From positions 1-42,911 of the forward strand of contig MFOC01000002.1 in the NCBI GenBank assembly GCA_001782235.1: a stretch of 42,911 nt of DNA, in the 5' to 3' direction. Numbering within the stretch: position 1 is the first letter of the stretch; the number at the start of each line of letters is the position of its first letter. Positions 1-7,825 of this stretch are shown piece by piece. This stretch comes from Candidatus Levybacteria bacterium RIFCSPHIGHO2_02_FULL_40_18 (lineage in GTDB: Bacteria; Patescibacteriota; Microgenomatia; Levybacterales; GWA1-39-11). The notes beneath the pieces are model-generated. The model worked only from the letters and a program-made list of their open reading frames with translations. It ran no database searches and was not told the DNA's origin. The position numbers and the translations under genes were made by a program.

Positions 1-1
1 C

Positions 2-64
2 GCGGCACCCCCAAATGCCGCGAGGATTTTGAAGCTATTTTTATACTCAACAGACAGGCGGCGG
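2..64. repeat. Left arm of 63-bp perfect inverted repeat
   Basis: Positions 2-64 are the exact reverse complement of 1502-1564. Read on the minus strand this arm encodes the same peptide as the recombinase C-terminus (RRLSVEYKNSFKILAAFGG). Similarity continues weakly beyond 64: a shared tattcttt follows on both sides after a small indel. The arm touches the window edge, so it may extend further left. Confidence 0.9.
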
Positions 65-110
65 AAAAGAATAGAGAAAAACGCAAAAATTTTGTAAAGT
101 CAAACTGCCA

Positions 111-1628
111 ATGAAATATATAGCATATTGTAGAAAATCAACGGATGAAAAAGACAAACAAGTCTTGTCAATTGAAGCTCAGATTGCCGAATTAAAAGAA
201 TTTGCAAGGCGTGAGAATTTAGAACTTGTTGACTTCATAACAGAAGCTAAAACTGCAAAGTCCCCAGGACGTGAACAATTTAAACTTATATTGGAAAGAA
301 TTGAAAAAGGTGAGGCTCAAGGTATAGTTTCATGGCACCCCGACCGCTTGGCCCGTAATTCAATTGACGGTGGCAAAATCATCTATTTACTAGACACGGG
401 AAAACTCCTTGATTTAAAGTTCCCCTCTTTCTGGTTTGAAAACACTCCACAGGGAAAATTCATGCTTTCAATCGCCTTTGGACAATCCAAATACTACGTT
501 GACAACTTAAGTGAGAATGTAAAGCGTGGGAATCGCCAGAAACTTCGTCGAGGGGAATTACCCGGTAAAGCGCCTTACGGGTATATTAACAACAGACAGA
601 CAAGAAGTATTGACATAGATCCCGAAACTTCAAGGACTATAAGACGAGCTTTTGAGTTTTTTGCAGAAGGAGGCCATTCTTTTACAGAGGTCTCACTATT
701 TATGGCAAAATTTGCCCTGACACGCGCAAATGGACGCCCTTTGCACCTTAATCAGATAAGAAGGACATTTACCAATAAGTTCTACGTTGGAATCATAAAA
801 TACGCGGGTGAATATTACGTAGGTACTCACAAGACTTTTATTTCAAAAGAGTTGTTTGCACGGGTAGCAAGGGAAATTTCAAGAATTGAAAAGCCAAGAC
901 AGAAGGGTCATAACTTTGCTTTAACTGGAATTGCCCGTTGTGGTGAGTGCCAAGCAGCGATAACTGCCGAGCAACACATTAAGAAATACCAAAATGGCAC
1001 GTCTCAAACCTTTATTTATTACCGTTGTACCAAAAAACCTAATCCTTGCACTCAAAAGTATGTTCCGGAGGAAAATTTCGCAGAACAACTCAAAAAGATT
1101 GTTTGGGATTGCGCCCTTCATAAGGATTATGAGGAGATCTTTGAAAAATGGGCAGAGGTAGAGCTTGAAAAAGAAAGAACTAACTCGGAAGAAATTCTAA
1201 ATCTTGCAGAGGAAAAGTTAGCCCAGTCAGATGAGAAACTGAATAAGCTGCTGGACGCATATTTGGAGGGGGTTATCGATAGTGATATTTACAAGACGAA
1301 GAAGAATGAATTGTTCGAAGAAAAGTTAAAGATTCAGGAGGAAATTTCAAAAATTAAACGGATGGGTTCGAGTTGGCTCGAACCTATGAGAGAAATCATG
1401 CAAAGCTCGATAGCATGCTTTAAAACCGCGCGCGCGAAAAATAATTATGATGAATTAAAATTCATCTCAAAAACAGTCGGCTCGAACTATTCTTTACTTG
1501 ACCGCCGCCTGTCTGTTGAGTATAAAAATAGCTTCAAAATCCTCGCGGCATTTGGGGGTGCCGCAAAAAATCCGCCCTCAAAATCCACGATTTCTCTCTT
1601 TGTGAGCCGCCAGGGACTCGAACCCTGA
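111..1628 (+). CDS. Large serine recombinase / site-specific integrase
   Basis: Serine recombinase that cuts and rejoins DNA through a serine nucleophile. The N-terminal resolvase domain (about 1-150) has YCRKSTDE with the likely catalytic Ser10 and the arginine-rich WHPDRLARN segment. A recombinase domain follows (GKAPYGY, about 153-250), then a zinc-ribbon region (CGEC near 281, later paired cysteines) and a coiled coil (about 355-420). The length, 505 residues, is usual for large serine integrases. No clear Shine-Dalgarno precedes the start. The last residues (SRQGLEP) are the antisense of the tRNA-Lys T-arm, so the native C-terminus probably lies earlier or was replaced on integration. 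The DNA for residues 465-485 is repeated inverted at the window start. It is probably the integrase of an element extending off the left edge. Confidence 0.93.
   Translation: MKYIAYCRKSTDEKDKQVLSIEAQIAELKEFARRENLELVDFITEAKTAKSPGREQFKLILERIEKGEAQGIVSWHPDRLARNSIDGGKIIYLLDTGKLLDLKFPSFWFENTPQGKFMLSIAFGQSKYYVDNLSENVKRGNRQKLRRGELPGKAPYGYINNRQTRSIDIDPETSRTIRRAFEFFAEGGHSFTEVSLFMAKFALTRANGRPLHLNQIRRTFTNKFYVGIIKYAGEYYVGTHKTFISKELFARVAREISRIEKPRQKGHNFALTGIARCGECQAAITAEQHIKKYQNGTSQTFIYYRCTKKPNPCTQKYVPEENFAEQLKKIVWDCALHKDYEEIFEKWAEVELEKERTNSEEILNLAEEKLAQSDEKLNKLLDAYLEGVIDSDIYKTKKNELFEEKLKIQEEISKIKRMGSSWLEPMREIMQSSIACFKTARAKNNYDELKFISKTVGSNYSLLDRRLSVEYKNSFKILAAFGGAAKNPPSKSTISLFVSRQGLEP
1502..1564. repeat. 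Right arm of 63-bp perfect inverted repeat
   Basis: Exact reverse complement of 2-64, lying inside the 3' coding end of the serine recombinase and ending 38 bp before the tRNA-Lys 3' end. The two arms enclose almost the whole recombinase gene. Confidence 0.9.
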
Positions 1629-1675
1629 ACCCAGAGCTTAAAAGGCTCTTGCTCTGCCAATTGAGCTAGCGGCCC
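1603..1675 (-). tRNA. tRNA-Lys (anticodon TTT)
   Basis: The minus strand folds as a full 73-nt cloverleaf: acceptor GGGCCGC pairs with GCGGCTC with one G-U, the D-arm is GCTC/GAGC, the anticodon stem is AGAGC/GCTCT with loop CTTTTAA, and the T-loop is TTCGAGT. The discriminator is A and no CCA is encoded. The recombinase frame enters its 3' half from the opposite strand and stops in the T-arm, which suggests the tRNA 3' end is the attachment site. Confidence 0.95.
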
Positions 1676-1705
1676 GTATGAATATATTTTATCAAAAAAT
1701 GGAGC

Positions 1706-2035
1706 TTACTTCCTTGCTTGTTTTGTGGATCTTGCTTGCTTTGTGGATTTCCTTGCCCTTTTGGATTTTTTGGGAGCAACGGATTGACCCTTGATAAGAC
1801 TCCTCACTTGTTCGATTACCTCAATTTTTGTTATTGTTGGAAGAGCAGTTGGAAAAATTTTGTCCACATCTACTCCTTCAAGGTTTTGGCGAACCGTGAT
1901 TGTCTGGTTAGTTCCAATTCCTCGAACCTTAAGAAGTTTTCCCGCGAACGGAACATTTCTTTCGCGCTTTCCTTCCGTTAATCTCTGGAAAACGCGAATC
2001 TTTTGTCCTTCCCGCAGTTGTGGCAATTCGATCAT
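1706..2035 (-). CDS. rplS: 50S ribosomal protein bL19
   Basis: Ribosomal protein of the large subunit, located near the subunit interface. The core matches the bL19 pattern: RVFQRLTEGKRERNVPFAG, then GIGTNQTITVRQNLEGVDVDKIFP and ITKIEVIEQ. The 109 residues include a basic tail with repeated KQAR, KSKRA and STKQAR motifs not found in most bL19 proteins; it probably contacts rRNA. There is no Shine-Dalgarno; instead a TATAAT box lies 8 bp before the ATG. The gene stands alone between tRNA-Lys and pyrG rather than in the usual rimM-trmD group. Confidence 0.9.
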   Translation of the reverse strand: MIELPQLREGQKIRVFQRLTEGKRERNVPFAGKLLKVRGIGTNQTITVRQNLEGVDVDKIFPTALPTITKIEVIEQVRSLIKGQSVAPKKSKRARKSTKQARSTKQARK

Positions 2036-2043
2036 AAAGGAGT

Positions 2044-2049
2044 ATTATA
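2044..2049 (-). promoter_or_regulatory. -10 box of rplS (probable leaderless start)
   Basis: A perfect TATAAT on the minus strand ends 8 bp before the rplS ATG. A weak -35 (TTGTGA) at 2068-2073 with an 18-bp spacer falls inside the 9-bp tandem array. Confidence 0.6.
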
Positions 2050-2054
2050 GCAAA

Positions 2055-2090
2055 GATATCACGGGTATCACAAGTACCACGGATATCAAA
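2055..2090. repeat. 9-bp tandem array, four units
   Basis: Four degenerate 9-mers of the type gatatcacg (variants ggtatcaca, agtaccacg, gatatcaaa) run head to tail upstream of rplS. Two related 9-mers occur at 7189-7206 after polX. Confidence 0.65.
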
Positions 2091-2094
2091 GGGT

Positions 2095-2209
2095 TAGAAA
2101 ATAGTTATTAGAAAATAGAAATTAGTAATAGAAAATGGAGGATAGAAAATAGTTGAATATAATTTGGTCCAATTTCCAATGTCTAATTTCCATTACTATT
2201 TTCTAATCT
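2095..2209. repeat. Inverted pair of 7-bp tandem arrays between pyrG and rplS
   Basis: From 2095 to 2157 the DNA runs in 7-bp steps of the type tagaaaa/tagaaat. From 2168 to 2209 it runs in steps of tccaatt/tctaatt, roughly the reverse complement of the first set. The two halves could fold into a long AT-rich hairpin. They fill nearly all of the 189-bp spacer 2036-2224 downstream of pyrG, where they could serve as a weak terminator. No other feature is visible in this spacer. Confidence 0.65.
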
Positions 2210-2224
2210 CCCATAACCAATATC

Positions 2225-3901
2225 TTATTTATCGGAAGCGGCTTTCAGGAATTCTATGAAAAATGGATGCGGCTTTAGTGGTTTACTCTTATATTCCGGA
2301 TGTCCTTGAGTTCCAAGATAAAATGGATGGATATCTTTTGGAAGCTCAATAATTTCCACAAGATTCTCCTTTACCGACCGCGCGCTTATAATCAGTCCTT
2401 TTGATTCAAAGTCTTTTGCAAATTTGTTATTAAATTCGTATCTATGTCTATGTCTTTCAGAAGTCAAACCTGAACTTTTGTTAATATTGCCAAACTTTTT
2501 ATAAAAATCAAATGTGCGCGTTCCTTTTTTAACAATCGCGTCCCACGATCCAAGCCTCATTGTGCCGCCATATGCGCGCCTTGCAAGCATTTCTTTTTGT
2601 GCAGGAATTATATGGATCACGGGATAGTGTGTTTTTGGTGCGTTTTCTGTGGAGCTTGCACCTTCCCATCCCAAAATATCTCGAGCAAATCCAACGACCG
2701 CAAGCTGCATACCATAGCAAAGCCCAAGATACGGAATCATATGCTCGCGAGCATATGATGCCGCTTGAATCATGCCCTCTGCTCCGCGAGGACCCCAACC
2801 GATAGGTACTATAATGCCATCAGGTTTGCCTATTAACTTATCTACTCCCTCGCGCTCAACCTTTTCTGCATCGATCCAGCGGGTTTTAAGCTCGAGATTG
2901 TTAAACCATGAAGCGTGTTCCAGGGCATCAAAGAGCGCCGCATATGAGTCTCTAATTTGGTAGTCACCTGTTCCAAAATATTTTCCGACAATTGCAATCT
3001 CAATGCTTTTGGGCTTTTTCGATTTTATTTCCTTAATAAGGTTTTCCCAATCGGAAAGCGCGGGTTTTCGAACAGGGAGTCCCAACCTTTCTTGGATTTT
3101 ACTGTCTAATGTTTGCTGGTGAAGAATTAGGGGAACCTCATAAACAGTCTTGACATCAGGATTTGAAATAATTGCATCTCCGCTCATGTTACAAAACAGC
3201 GCGAATCTGTCCCGTCTTCTCTGATCAAGATATTTTTCTGACCGCGCGATTATAAAGTCCGGTTGAATTCCCATTGAATTAAGGGTTCGAACAGAAAGCT
3301 GAGTTGGTTTGGTTTTTGGTTCTCCCAAATGCGGCGGTGTTGGAACATAGGACACATGAATGTGGATTACGTCTCCGGGATTTTTGAGAGTTAAAATCCT
3401 TGAAGCTTCATAATAGAAGACGTTTTGATATTCACCGGCAGTACCTCCAAGTTCAACTAGCACTATATCTGCATCTTTTTTCTCGCCCAAGCGGACGATT
3501 CTTGATATTATTTCATCTGTTATATGCGGAATTGCTTCGACATCTTCACCGTTGTATTCGAATCTCCTCTCTCGCTCAATTACCGCCTGATAAATTCCCC
3601 CCATTGTTACAAAATTGTCGCGCCCCATGTCTTCCCCCAGAAACTTTTCGTATGATCCAACATCCATGTCCGCTTCCGTACCATCCTCACATAAAAATGG
3701 GTCGCCGTGTTCAATTGGGTTGATAGTTCCAGCGTCCAAGTTTAGATAATTTTCGAATTTAATCGGAGCTACTTTGTAACCTGAAAGTTTTAATAGAAGC
3801 GCAATCGATGCTGAGGTTATCCCTTTTCCGATGCCTGAAATGACTCCTCCGGAGACAAAAATGTATTTGGTTCTTTTTTTATTCGAATTTAGACGGGGCA
3901 C
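2225..3901 (-). CDS. pyrG: CTP synthase (divergent)
   Basis: Makes CTP from UTP, ATP and glutamine in the cytosol. The N-terminal synthetase domain (about 1-285) has the GGVISGIGKGI nucleotide loop, NLDAGTINPIEHGD and VELGGTAG. The C-terminal class I glutaminase (about 300-555) has the nucleophile elbow LGLCYGMQ and the HPEYKSKP His/Glu pair. The length of 558 is normal. Several usually invariant positions differ: KFENY replaces KxDPY, GSYEKF replaces GHYERF, and PIGWGPRG replaces PGGFGxRG. The key Cys, His and Glu remain, so a working but divergent enzyme is likely. The start is GTG, 7 bp after a GATAAT box, with no Shine-Dalgarno. Confidence 0.92.
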   Translation of the reverse strand: MPRLNSNKKRTKYIFVSGGVISGIGKGITSASIALLLKLSGYKVAPIKFENYLNLDAGTINPIEHGDPFLCEDGTEADMDVGSYEKFLGEDMGRDNFVTMGGIYQAVIERERRFEYNGEDVEAIPHITDEIISRIVRLGEKKDADIVLVELGGTAGEYQNVFYYEASRILTLKNPGDVIHIHVSYVPTPPHLGEPKTKPTQLSVRTLNSMGIQPDFIIARSEKYLDQRRRDRFALFCNMSGDAIISNPDVKTVYEVPLILHQQTLDSKIQERLGLPVRKPALSDWENLIKEIKSKKPKSIEIAIVGKYFGTGDYQIRDSYAALFDALEHASWFNNLELKTRWIDAEKVEREGVDKLIGKPDGIIVPIGWGPRGAEGMIQAASYAREHMIPYLGLCYGMQLAVVGFARDILGWEGASSTENAPKTHYPVIHIIPAQKEMLARRAYGGTMRLGSWDAIVKKGTRTFDFYKKFGNINKSSGLTSERHRHRYEFNNKFAKDFESKGLIISARSVKENLVEIIELPKDIHPFYLGTQGHPEYKSKPLKPHPFFIEFLKAASDK

Positions 3902-3908
3902 GATTTAT

Positions 3909-3914
3909 ATTATC
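3909..3914 (-). promoter_or_regulatory. -10 box of pyrG
   Basis: GATAAT on the minus strand, 7 bp before the GTG start. A TTGACT sits upstream with a short 15-bp spacer. The spacing implies little or no 5' leader. Confidence 0.5.
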
Positions 3915-3943
3915 AAAAAGGTCCAAACGAGTCAACAAGAAGA

Positions 3944-4432
3944 TTACTCAACGGGGGAAAGAAGAAAAAAGTGAGCAAAAACAAGCTGACCTTTAAAGGA
4001 TATTGTTTCAATACCTACCTTAACAGGGATTTCTCTGAAATTTATTCCTGTAAGTTCATAGCGGTATTGCCAATAACCGTCTGGTTTAGGGAGACAATAA
4101 CGATCAAGGCGTGTCGCATCTTTTAATTCAGACAGTTTCCCCTTGAGATAGTCGGTTACCATTTTTTTACTTATGCGAAGCCTTCGTAATTCTTCTTGAG
4201 AAATAGTTCCCCCTGCATACAACCTAGTAAAAATCTCCCCGTCCCGCGTTCTGACTAATTCTTGTCCTCCACCAAGACGGTCTGCGGCCCATTCATCATG
4301 ATAAGTGCCCTCTTCAAGCTCAACATGGGAAGTTTCCACTTTAAAACCACCCCGATCAACCCCTTTTCGTACCGACCCGCCGGCATATCCAATAGCTAAT
4401 CCACCGCTAAGTAACCTTTGCGCTTCTCTCAT
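3944..4432 (-). CDS. Small protein of unknown function, DUF5680-like pattern
   Basis: I do not recognise a function. The 162 residues start with a segment rich in Gly and Tyr (IGYAGGSVRKG), followed by TYHDEW, GGGQELVRTRDGEIFTRLYAGG and a basic middle (RRLRISKKMVTDYLKGKL). The order Y-GG, Y-D, G-E-V, YGG resembles the DUF5680 pattern as I remember it; this is a tentative link. There is no signal peptide or membrane segment. A TATAAT box lies 7 bp before the ATG. It sits between pyrG and tRNA-Gly and is transcribed with them. Confidence 0.7.
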   Translation of the reverse strand: MREAQRLLSGGLAIGYAGGSVRKGVDRGGFKVETSHVELEEGTYHDEWAADRLGGGQELVRTRDGEIFTRLYAGGTISQEELRRLRISKKMVTDYLKGKLSELKDATRLDRYCLPKPDGYWQYRYELTGINFREIPVKVGIETISFKGQLVFAHFFLLSPVE

Positions 4433-4439
4433 GTTCGGA

Positions 4440-4445
4440 ATTATA
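4440..4445 (-). promoter_or_regulatory. -10 box of the small unknown gene
   Basis: A perfect TATAAT ends 7 bp before the ATG at 4432. No good -35 is seen; that position falls in the 3' end of tRNA-Gly. Confidence 0.5.
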
Positions 4446-4454
4446 GCATATGTG

Positions 4455-4525
4455 AGCGGGGTACGAGAATCGAACTCGCTTCTCTACCTTGGGAAGGTAG
4501 CATACTACCGGTGTACTAACCCCGC
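4455..4525 (-). tRNA. tRNA-Gly (anticodon CCC)
   Basis: 71-nt cloverleaf on the minus strand: acceptor GCGGGGT/ACCCCGC, anticodon stem CTACC/GGTAG with loop TTCCCAA, T-loop TTCGATT, and a discriminator U. No CCA is encoded. It reads GGG codons. Confidence 0.93.
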
Positions 4526-4648
4526 ACAGCTAGCGGGATTATTTTATCTTTTCCAAATCTCAAACGCAATTAACAACAGGCGCGAACCAAGTACACCTGG
4601 AGGGTGGATTAGCTTGACACCTACTCTTCTATAACTCTATGAGCTCTT

Positions 4649-5176
4649 CTAGCGGGGTAGCTTGAGTTGGTTTCCCTGATGTATTAGGTCCGGATTTGTA
4701 AGACTATTTGCCTTAGCAACATCTACCCATTTATATCCGTCGCCATACGCACGAACCGCAATATCCCAGAGATTATCATCTTCAACAACCTTATAAGTGT
4801 TTCCTGTTATCTTCGTTCCCGCAGTTAGCTCTCCTTTTGGTTCTGCCACAGCGATTTCAGGAAGATTCAGCTTCATGCCTTTTTCAATTACGTCGGGATT
4901 CGTGATATTATTTGCTTTTGCGATCTCAGTCCATTTGTATCCGTCCTTATATTCCCTCTCCGCAATCGTCCACAAGTTGTCTCCTTCTTTTACTTCATAG
5001 ACTCTTTCTGCTGTTGTTTCTCCTGCCTCAGGTGTTATCCCTACCTGTCTTTGTTGAATCGCGCGAATTCCGAAAAACAGAATTAGAAATATAATTACTA
5101 CGGTCAGGGCGCCATAAATTAAACTTGCGTAAGATTTTGGAGCAGGAAGATTAAGTCCAGTTATTCCTTTTGCCAT
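4649..5176 (-). CDS. Membrane-anchored protein with two LysM domains
   Basis: Probably binds peptidoglycan or another N-acetylglucosamine polymer at the cell surface. Starting at MAKGITGLNL it has 175 residues: a short cytosolic tail, one membrane segment (about 17-38), a linker, and two LysM repeats (YEVKEGDNLWTIAEREY and YKVVEDDNLWDIAVRAY), each ending in LPE or LPR. The repeats are clearly paralogous. The start at 5176 is chosen because an AGGAG lies 7 bp upstream; the longer frame to 5248 would overlap the TTGACA promoter. No enzymatic domain is present. Confidence 0.85.
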   Translation of the reverse strand: MAKGITGLNLPAPKSYASLIYGALTVVIIFLILFFGIRAIQQRQVGITPEAGETTAERVYEVKEGDNLWTIAEREYKDGYKWTEIAKANNITNPDVIEKGMKLNLPEIAVAEPKGELTAGTKITGNTYKVVEDDNLWDIAVRAYGDGYKWVDVAKANSLTNPDLIHQGNQLKLPR

Positions 5177-5220
5177 TCTTTTCTCCTTTCCAGGCAGGGG
5201 TAAAAAATGTGTGACAAAAA

Positions 5221-5248
5221 TATATATGAATTCTTTGGGGTTTGTCAA
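5221..5248 (-). promoter_or_regulatory. Promoter of the LysM gene
   Basis: TTGACA at 5243-5248 and TATATA at 5221-5226 on the minus strand, spacer 16 bp, about 45 bp before the start codon. With its Shine-Dalgarno this is the window's clearest conventional promoter with a leader. Confidence 0.6.
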
Positions 5249-5281
5249 TACTCAAATGCGGGCGGGCCACGTTAAACGTGG

Positions 5282-5356
5282 CGGGAGCGACGGGACTCGA
5301 ACCCGCGGCCTTCTCCGTGACAGGGAGACGCTCTAACCAAACTGAGCTACGCCCCC
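5282..5356 (-). tRNA. tRNA-Asp (anticodon GTC)
   Basis: 75-nt cloverleaf: acceptor GGGGGCG/CGCTCCC, anticodon loop CTGTCAC, T-loop TTCGAGT, discriminator G. The three following bases (5279-5281) read CCA on the tRNA strand, the only such case among the four tRNAs here. They also form part of a CCACG/CGTGG hairpin just downstream, so the CCA may be chance. Confidence 0.95.
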
Positions 5357-5386
5357 ACAAATGCGACATGTAATTATCCCAGATTA

Positions 5387-5413
5387 TTGAACTTGAGTCA
5401 ATCGTCTGATAAT
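5387..5413 (+). promoter_or_regulatory. Candidate promoter of polX
   Basis: TTGAAC at 5387-5392 and GATAAT at 5408-5413 with a short 15-bp spacer; the -10 ends 8 bp before the polX ATG. Confidence 0.4.
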
Positions 5414-5421
5414 ATCAAACT

Positions 5422-7185
5422 ATGACAAATCAGGATATTGCAATGATTCTTCGAAATGCTGCCGCAGCATATACCATAATTGATGAAAAAAAACATCTTT
5501 TTCAGATTGTTGCATATCAAAAAGCATACGACAGCCTCATTCATCTTCCAATTGAAGTTGAGGATGCGTTGAGCGAAGGACAAAAGATACCGGGAATAGG
5601 CCCGTCAATTGAGAGCCATATTAAAGATCTCATCAAAACAGGGAGGTCAAAGCATTTTGATAGCATATTAAAACACGTGCCGGCAAGCGTTTTCCCCTTA
5701 CTTGATGTTACTACTATCGGGCCTAAGAAGGCATATAAACTTGTAACTGCGCTGAAACTCAAGGATCCCGAAACCGTAATCGACGATTTGATAAAGGCCT
5801 GTCAGGGTAACAAAATTGCAACTATAGCAACTTTCGGAGCAAAATCACAAGAAGATATCTTAAGAGCTCTTGAAGAATATAAACTTGGAAAGACAAAGCT
5901 AAACAGGATGGCTCTTCCTTATGCATTTGAGCTTGCCAAAAAAGTTGAGGAGTATCTAAAAAAAGGTCCCGACGTGATAAAGGTTTTTCCACTTGGAAGT
6001 CTTCGGCGAATGCGGGACACTGTCGGCGATATTGATTTTGCCATTGCAACTAATACCCCAGAGAAAGTAATTGATTATTTTGTTAAATACCCCGGAATTG
6101 AAAGAGTAATAGAAAAAGGGCCAACATCCTCATCTATGTTGGTCTCGGGGGGAAGGCAAGTTGATCTTCTTGTTCAGGACGAAAACAGTTTTGGAGCGCT
6201 TCTCCAGCACTTTACGGGTTCAAAATACCACAACGTTGCCCTTCGAGAGTACGCTCTAAAAAAGGGGTATTCATTGTCTGAAAAAGGGGCAAAACTTCTA
6301 AAGGAAAGGGGTCAGCCAATGAAAGCCTTCAGAACCGAGGAGGAGTTTTATAAATTTTTGGGCATGGACTGGGTTCCACCTGAGATGAGAGAGAACAGGG
6401 GAGAAGTCGAAGCTGCTCTAAAACATAATTTGCCAAAACTTATCGAATTAAAAGATGTCAAGGGCGATCTTCATATACACTCAAGTTTTCCGATTGAGCC
6501 GAGTCACGACATGGGAAATGATTCTATGGAAGATATGTTAAAACGAGCCGCTGAACTTGGATATGAATATCTTGGATTTTCAGAGCATAACCCCAGCACC
6601 TCAAATCACACAAAAAGTCAAGTCTATTCAATACTGGCAAGACGAAAAGATAAAATCGAACAAATTCGCAAGAGTATAAAAAATGTTCATGTAATTAATT
6701 TACTCGAAGTTGATATATTACCCTATGGTGACCTAGCAATTGATGATAAAGCTTTCGAATATATTGATGCTGCAATTGTGTCAATCCATAGCGTGTTCAA
6801 GACTCCTAAGAAAGAAATGACCACGCGTGTGTTAAACGGACTTTCACATCCTAAGGCGCGTATTTTTGCACATCCAAGCGGGAGGCTTATAAACCAAAGG
6901 GAAGGATATGAGTTAGACTATGATAGGATTTTTGAATATTGTATTAAAAATAACAAGGCGATTGAAATAAACGCCTGGCCCACCCGGCTTGATCTAACCG
7001 ACCAGTTGGTTTTTGAGGCAAGAAAACTAGGTGTGAAATTCGTCATTAATACTGATGCGCATGCTACATTTCAAATGGATAATATGTTTTATGGTGTTTC
7101 TGTCGCTCGCCGCGGATGGTGCGAGCCAAAAGATATATTAAATACTTTACCCTACGAAGAATTCTATAAATGGCTCACCAGTTAA
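5422..7185 (+). CDS. polX: DNA polymerase/exonuclease PolX
   Basis: Family X polymerase fused to a PHP phosphoesterase, thought to fill gaps in base-excision repair. The N-terminal part has two helix-hairpin-helix segments (IPGIGPSI near 56; TTIGPKKA near 97). The nucleotidyltransferase core has GSLRR (192-196), VGDID with Asp203 and Asp205, and a third metal ligand at Asp248 in RQVDLL. A PHP domain from about 347 has [15 protein letters not shown] and NTDAHA motifs. The length of 587 fits bacterial PolX. There is no Shine-Dalgarno; a GATAAT box is 8 bp upstream. All polymerase and PHP metal ligands that I can identify are present, so both activities are plausible. Confidence 0.95.
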   Translation: MTNQDIAMILRNAAAAYTIIDEKKHLFQIVAYQKAYDSLIHLPIEVEDALSEGQKIPGIGPSIESHIKDLIKTGRSKHFDSILKHVPASVFPLLDVTTIGPKKAYKLVTALKLKDPETVIDDLIKACQGNKIATIATFGAKSQEDILRALEEYKLGKTKLNRMALPYAFELAKKVEEYLKKGPDVIKVFPLGSLRRMRDTVGDIDFAIATNTPEKVIDYFVKYPGIERVIEKGPTSSSMLVSGGRQVDLLVQDENSFGALLQHFTGSKYHNVALREYALKKGYSLSEKGAKLLKERGQPMKAFRTEEEFYKFLGMDWVPPEMRENRGEVEAALKHNLPKLIELKDVKGDLHIHSSFPIEPSHDMGNDSMEDMLKRAAELGYEYLGFSEHNPSTSNHTKSQVYSILARRKDKIEQIRKSIKNVHVINLLEVDILPYGDLAIDDKAFEYIDAAIVSIHSVFKTPKKEMTTRVLNGLSHPKARIFAHPSGRLINQREGYELDYDRIFEYCIKNNKAIEINAWPTRLDLTDQLVFEARKLGVKFVINTDAHATFQMDNMFYGVSVARRGWCEPKDILNTLPYEEFYKWLTS

Positions 7186-7201
7186 TAGGGTACCACGTGT
7201 A

Positions 7202-7234
7202 CCACAAAAGTTGACTTTCAGTCAGCTTTTGTGG
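7202..7234 (+). promoter_or_regulatory. Hairpin overlapping the lemA ribosome binding site
   Basis: A 15-bp stem (7202-7216 with 7220-7234, one G-U wobble) with a 3-nt loop. Its base overlaps the GGGAG at 7233-7237 that serves lemA. No T-run follows, so it is a poor terminator; it could limit ribosome access or mark a processed 5' end. Confidence 0.6.
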
Positions 7235-7246
7235 GAGAATATTAAT

Positions 7247-7798
7247 ATGAATCTAACTTTGGTTATTGGAATTATCGTTCTTCTAGTAATAATTTACCTC
7301 TGGTTTACCTATAATTCTCTCGTAGTCTTGCGCGAAAGAATCAAAGAAGCGCTTTCTCAAATTGATGTTCAATTAAAAAGACGAGCAGATCTTATTCCTA
7401 ACTTGATCGAAACTGTTAAAGGTTATGCAAAGCATGAAAAAGAAGTGTTCGAAAAAGTAACCCAAGCACGAGCAAATATGCTAAAAGCGCAAACGCCACA
7501 GCAAAAAGCAGAAGCAGACAACATGATGGAAAAGGCTTTAAAATCGATTTTTGCAGTCGCAGAAGCCTATCCGGACCTGAAAGCAAGCGAGAATTTTCTC
7601 AATCTTCAGGAGGAATTAACGGACACGGAAAACAAAATTTCATATTCAAGACAGTTTTACAATTCGAATGTACTTGCCTTTAATTCATCTATTAAAACAT
7701 TTCCTACTATATTAATTGCAAATCAGTTAGGCTTTAAGCCCGCAGAGTTCTTCGAAACAGAAGAAGAAAGCAAAAAGGAAGTTAAGGTCAAGTTTTAG
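7247..7798 (+). CDS. lemA: LemA family membrane protein
   Basis: LemA proteins have one N-terminal membrane helix and a soluble helical bundle; their exact role is unknown. This one has 183 residues: helix at about 3-23 ([15 protein letters not shown]), then [32 protein letters not shown], the family's signature stretch, and a long helical region ending in a charged tail. The ATG at 7247 is preferred over the upstream TTG (7211) because GGGAG lies just before it and the membrane helix then starts at once. It is followed by htpX, a neighbour seen in many bacteria, which suggests a joint role in envelope quality control. Confidence 0.92.
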   Translation: MNLTLVIGIIVLLVIIYLWFTYNSLVVLRERIKEALSQIDVQLKRRADLIPNLIETVKGYAKHEKEVFEKVTQARANMLKAQTPQQKAEADNMMEKALKSIFAVAEAYPDLKASENFLNLQEELTDTENKISYSRQFYNSNVLAFNSSIKTFPTILIANQLGFKPAEFFETEEESKKEVKVKF

Positions 7799-7812
7799 CC
7801 TCAAGTCTATGG

Positions 7813-7818
7813 TATAAT
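7813..7818 (+). promoter_or_regulatory. -10 box of htpX
   Basis: A perfect TATAAT ends 7 bp before the htpX ATG; the -35 is weak. The spacing implies a leaderless transcript. Confidence 0.5.
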
Positions 7819-7825
7819 AAATGCC

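Noticed and set aside
2-1564. Inverted repeat read as attL/attR of the element
   Set aside because: Attachment sites made by integration are direct repeats; these arms are inverted and protein-coding.
1718-1981. Open frames on the strand opposite rplS
   Set aside because: Composition is that of a shadow frame; bL19 on the minus strand explains the region.
4897-5094. Open frames opposite the LysM gene and other long shadow frames (for example 3400-3723, 17186-17536, 21262-21654, 32933-33328)
   Set aside because: All lie inside well-supported genes on the other strand and show no family motif.
5271-5285. Hairpin CCACG/CGTGG as a tRNA-Asp terminator
   Set aside because: Stem of five to six pairs with no T-run; it overlaps the CCA end, so it is probably chance.
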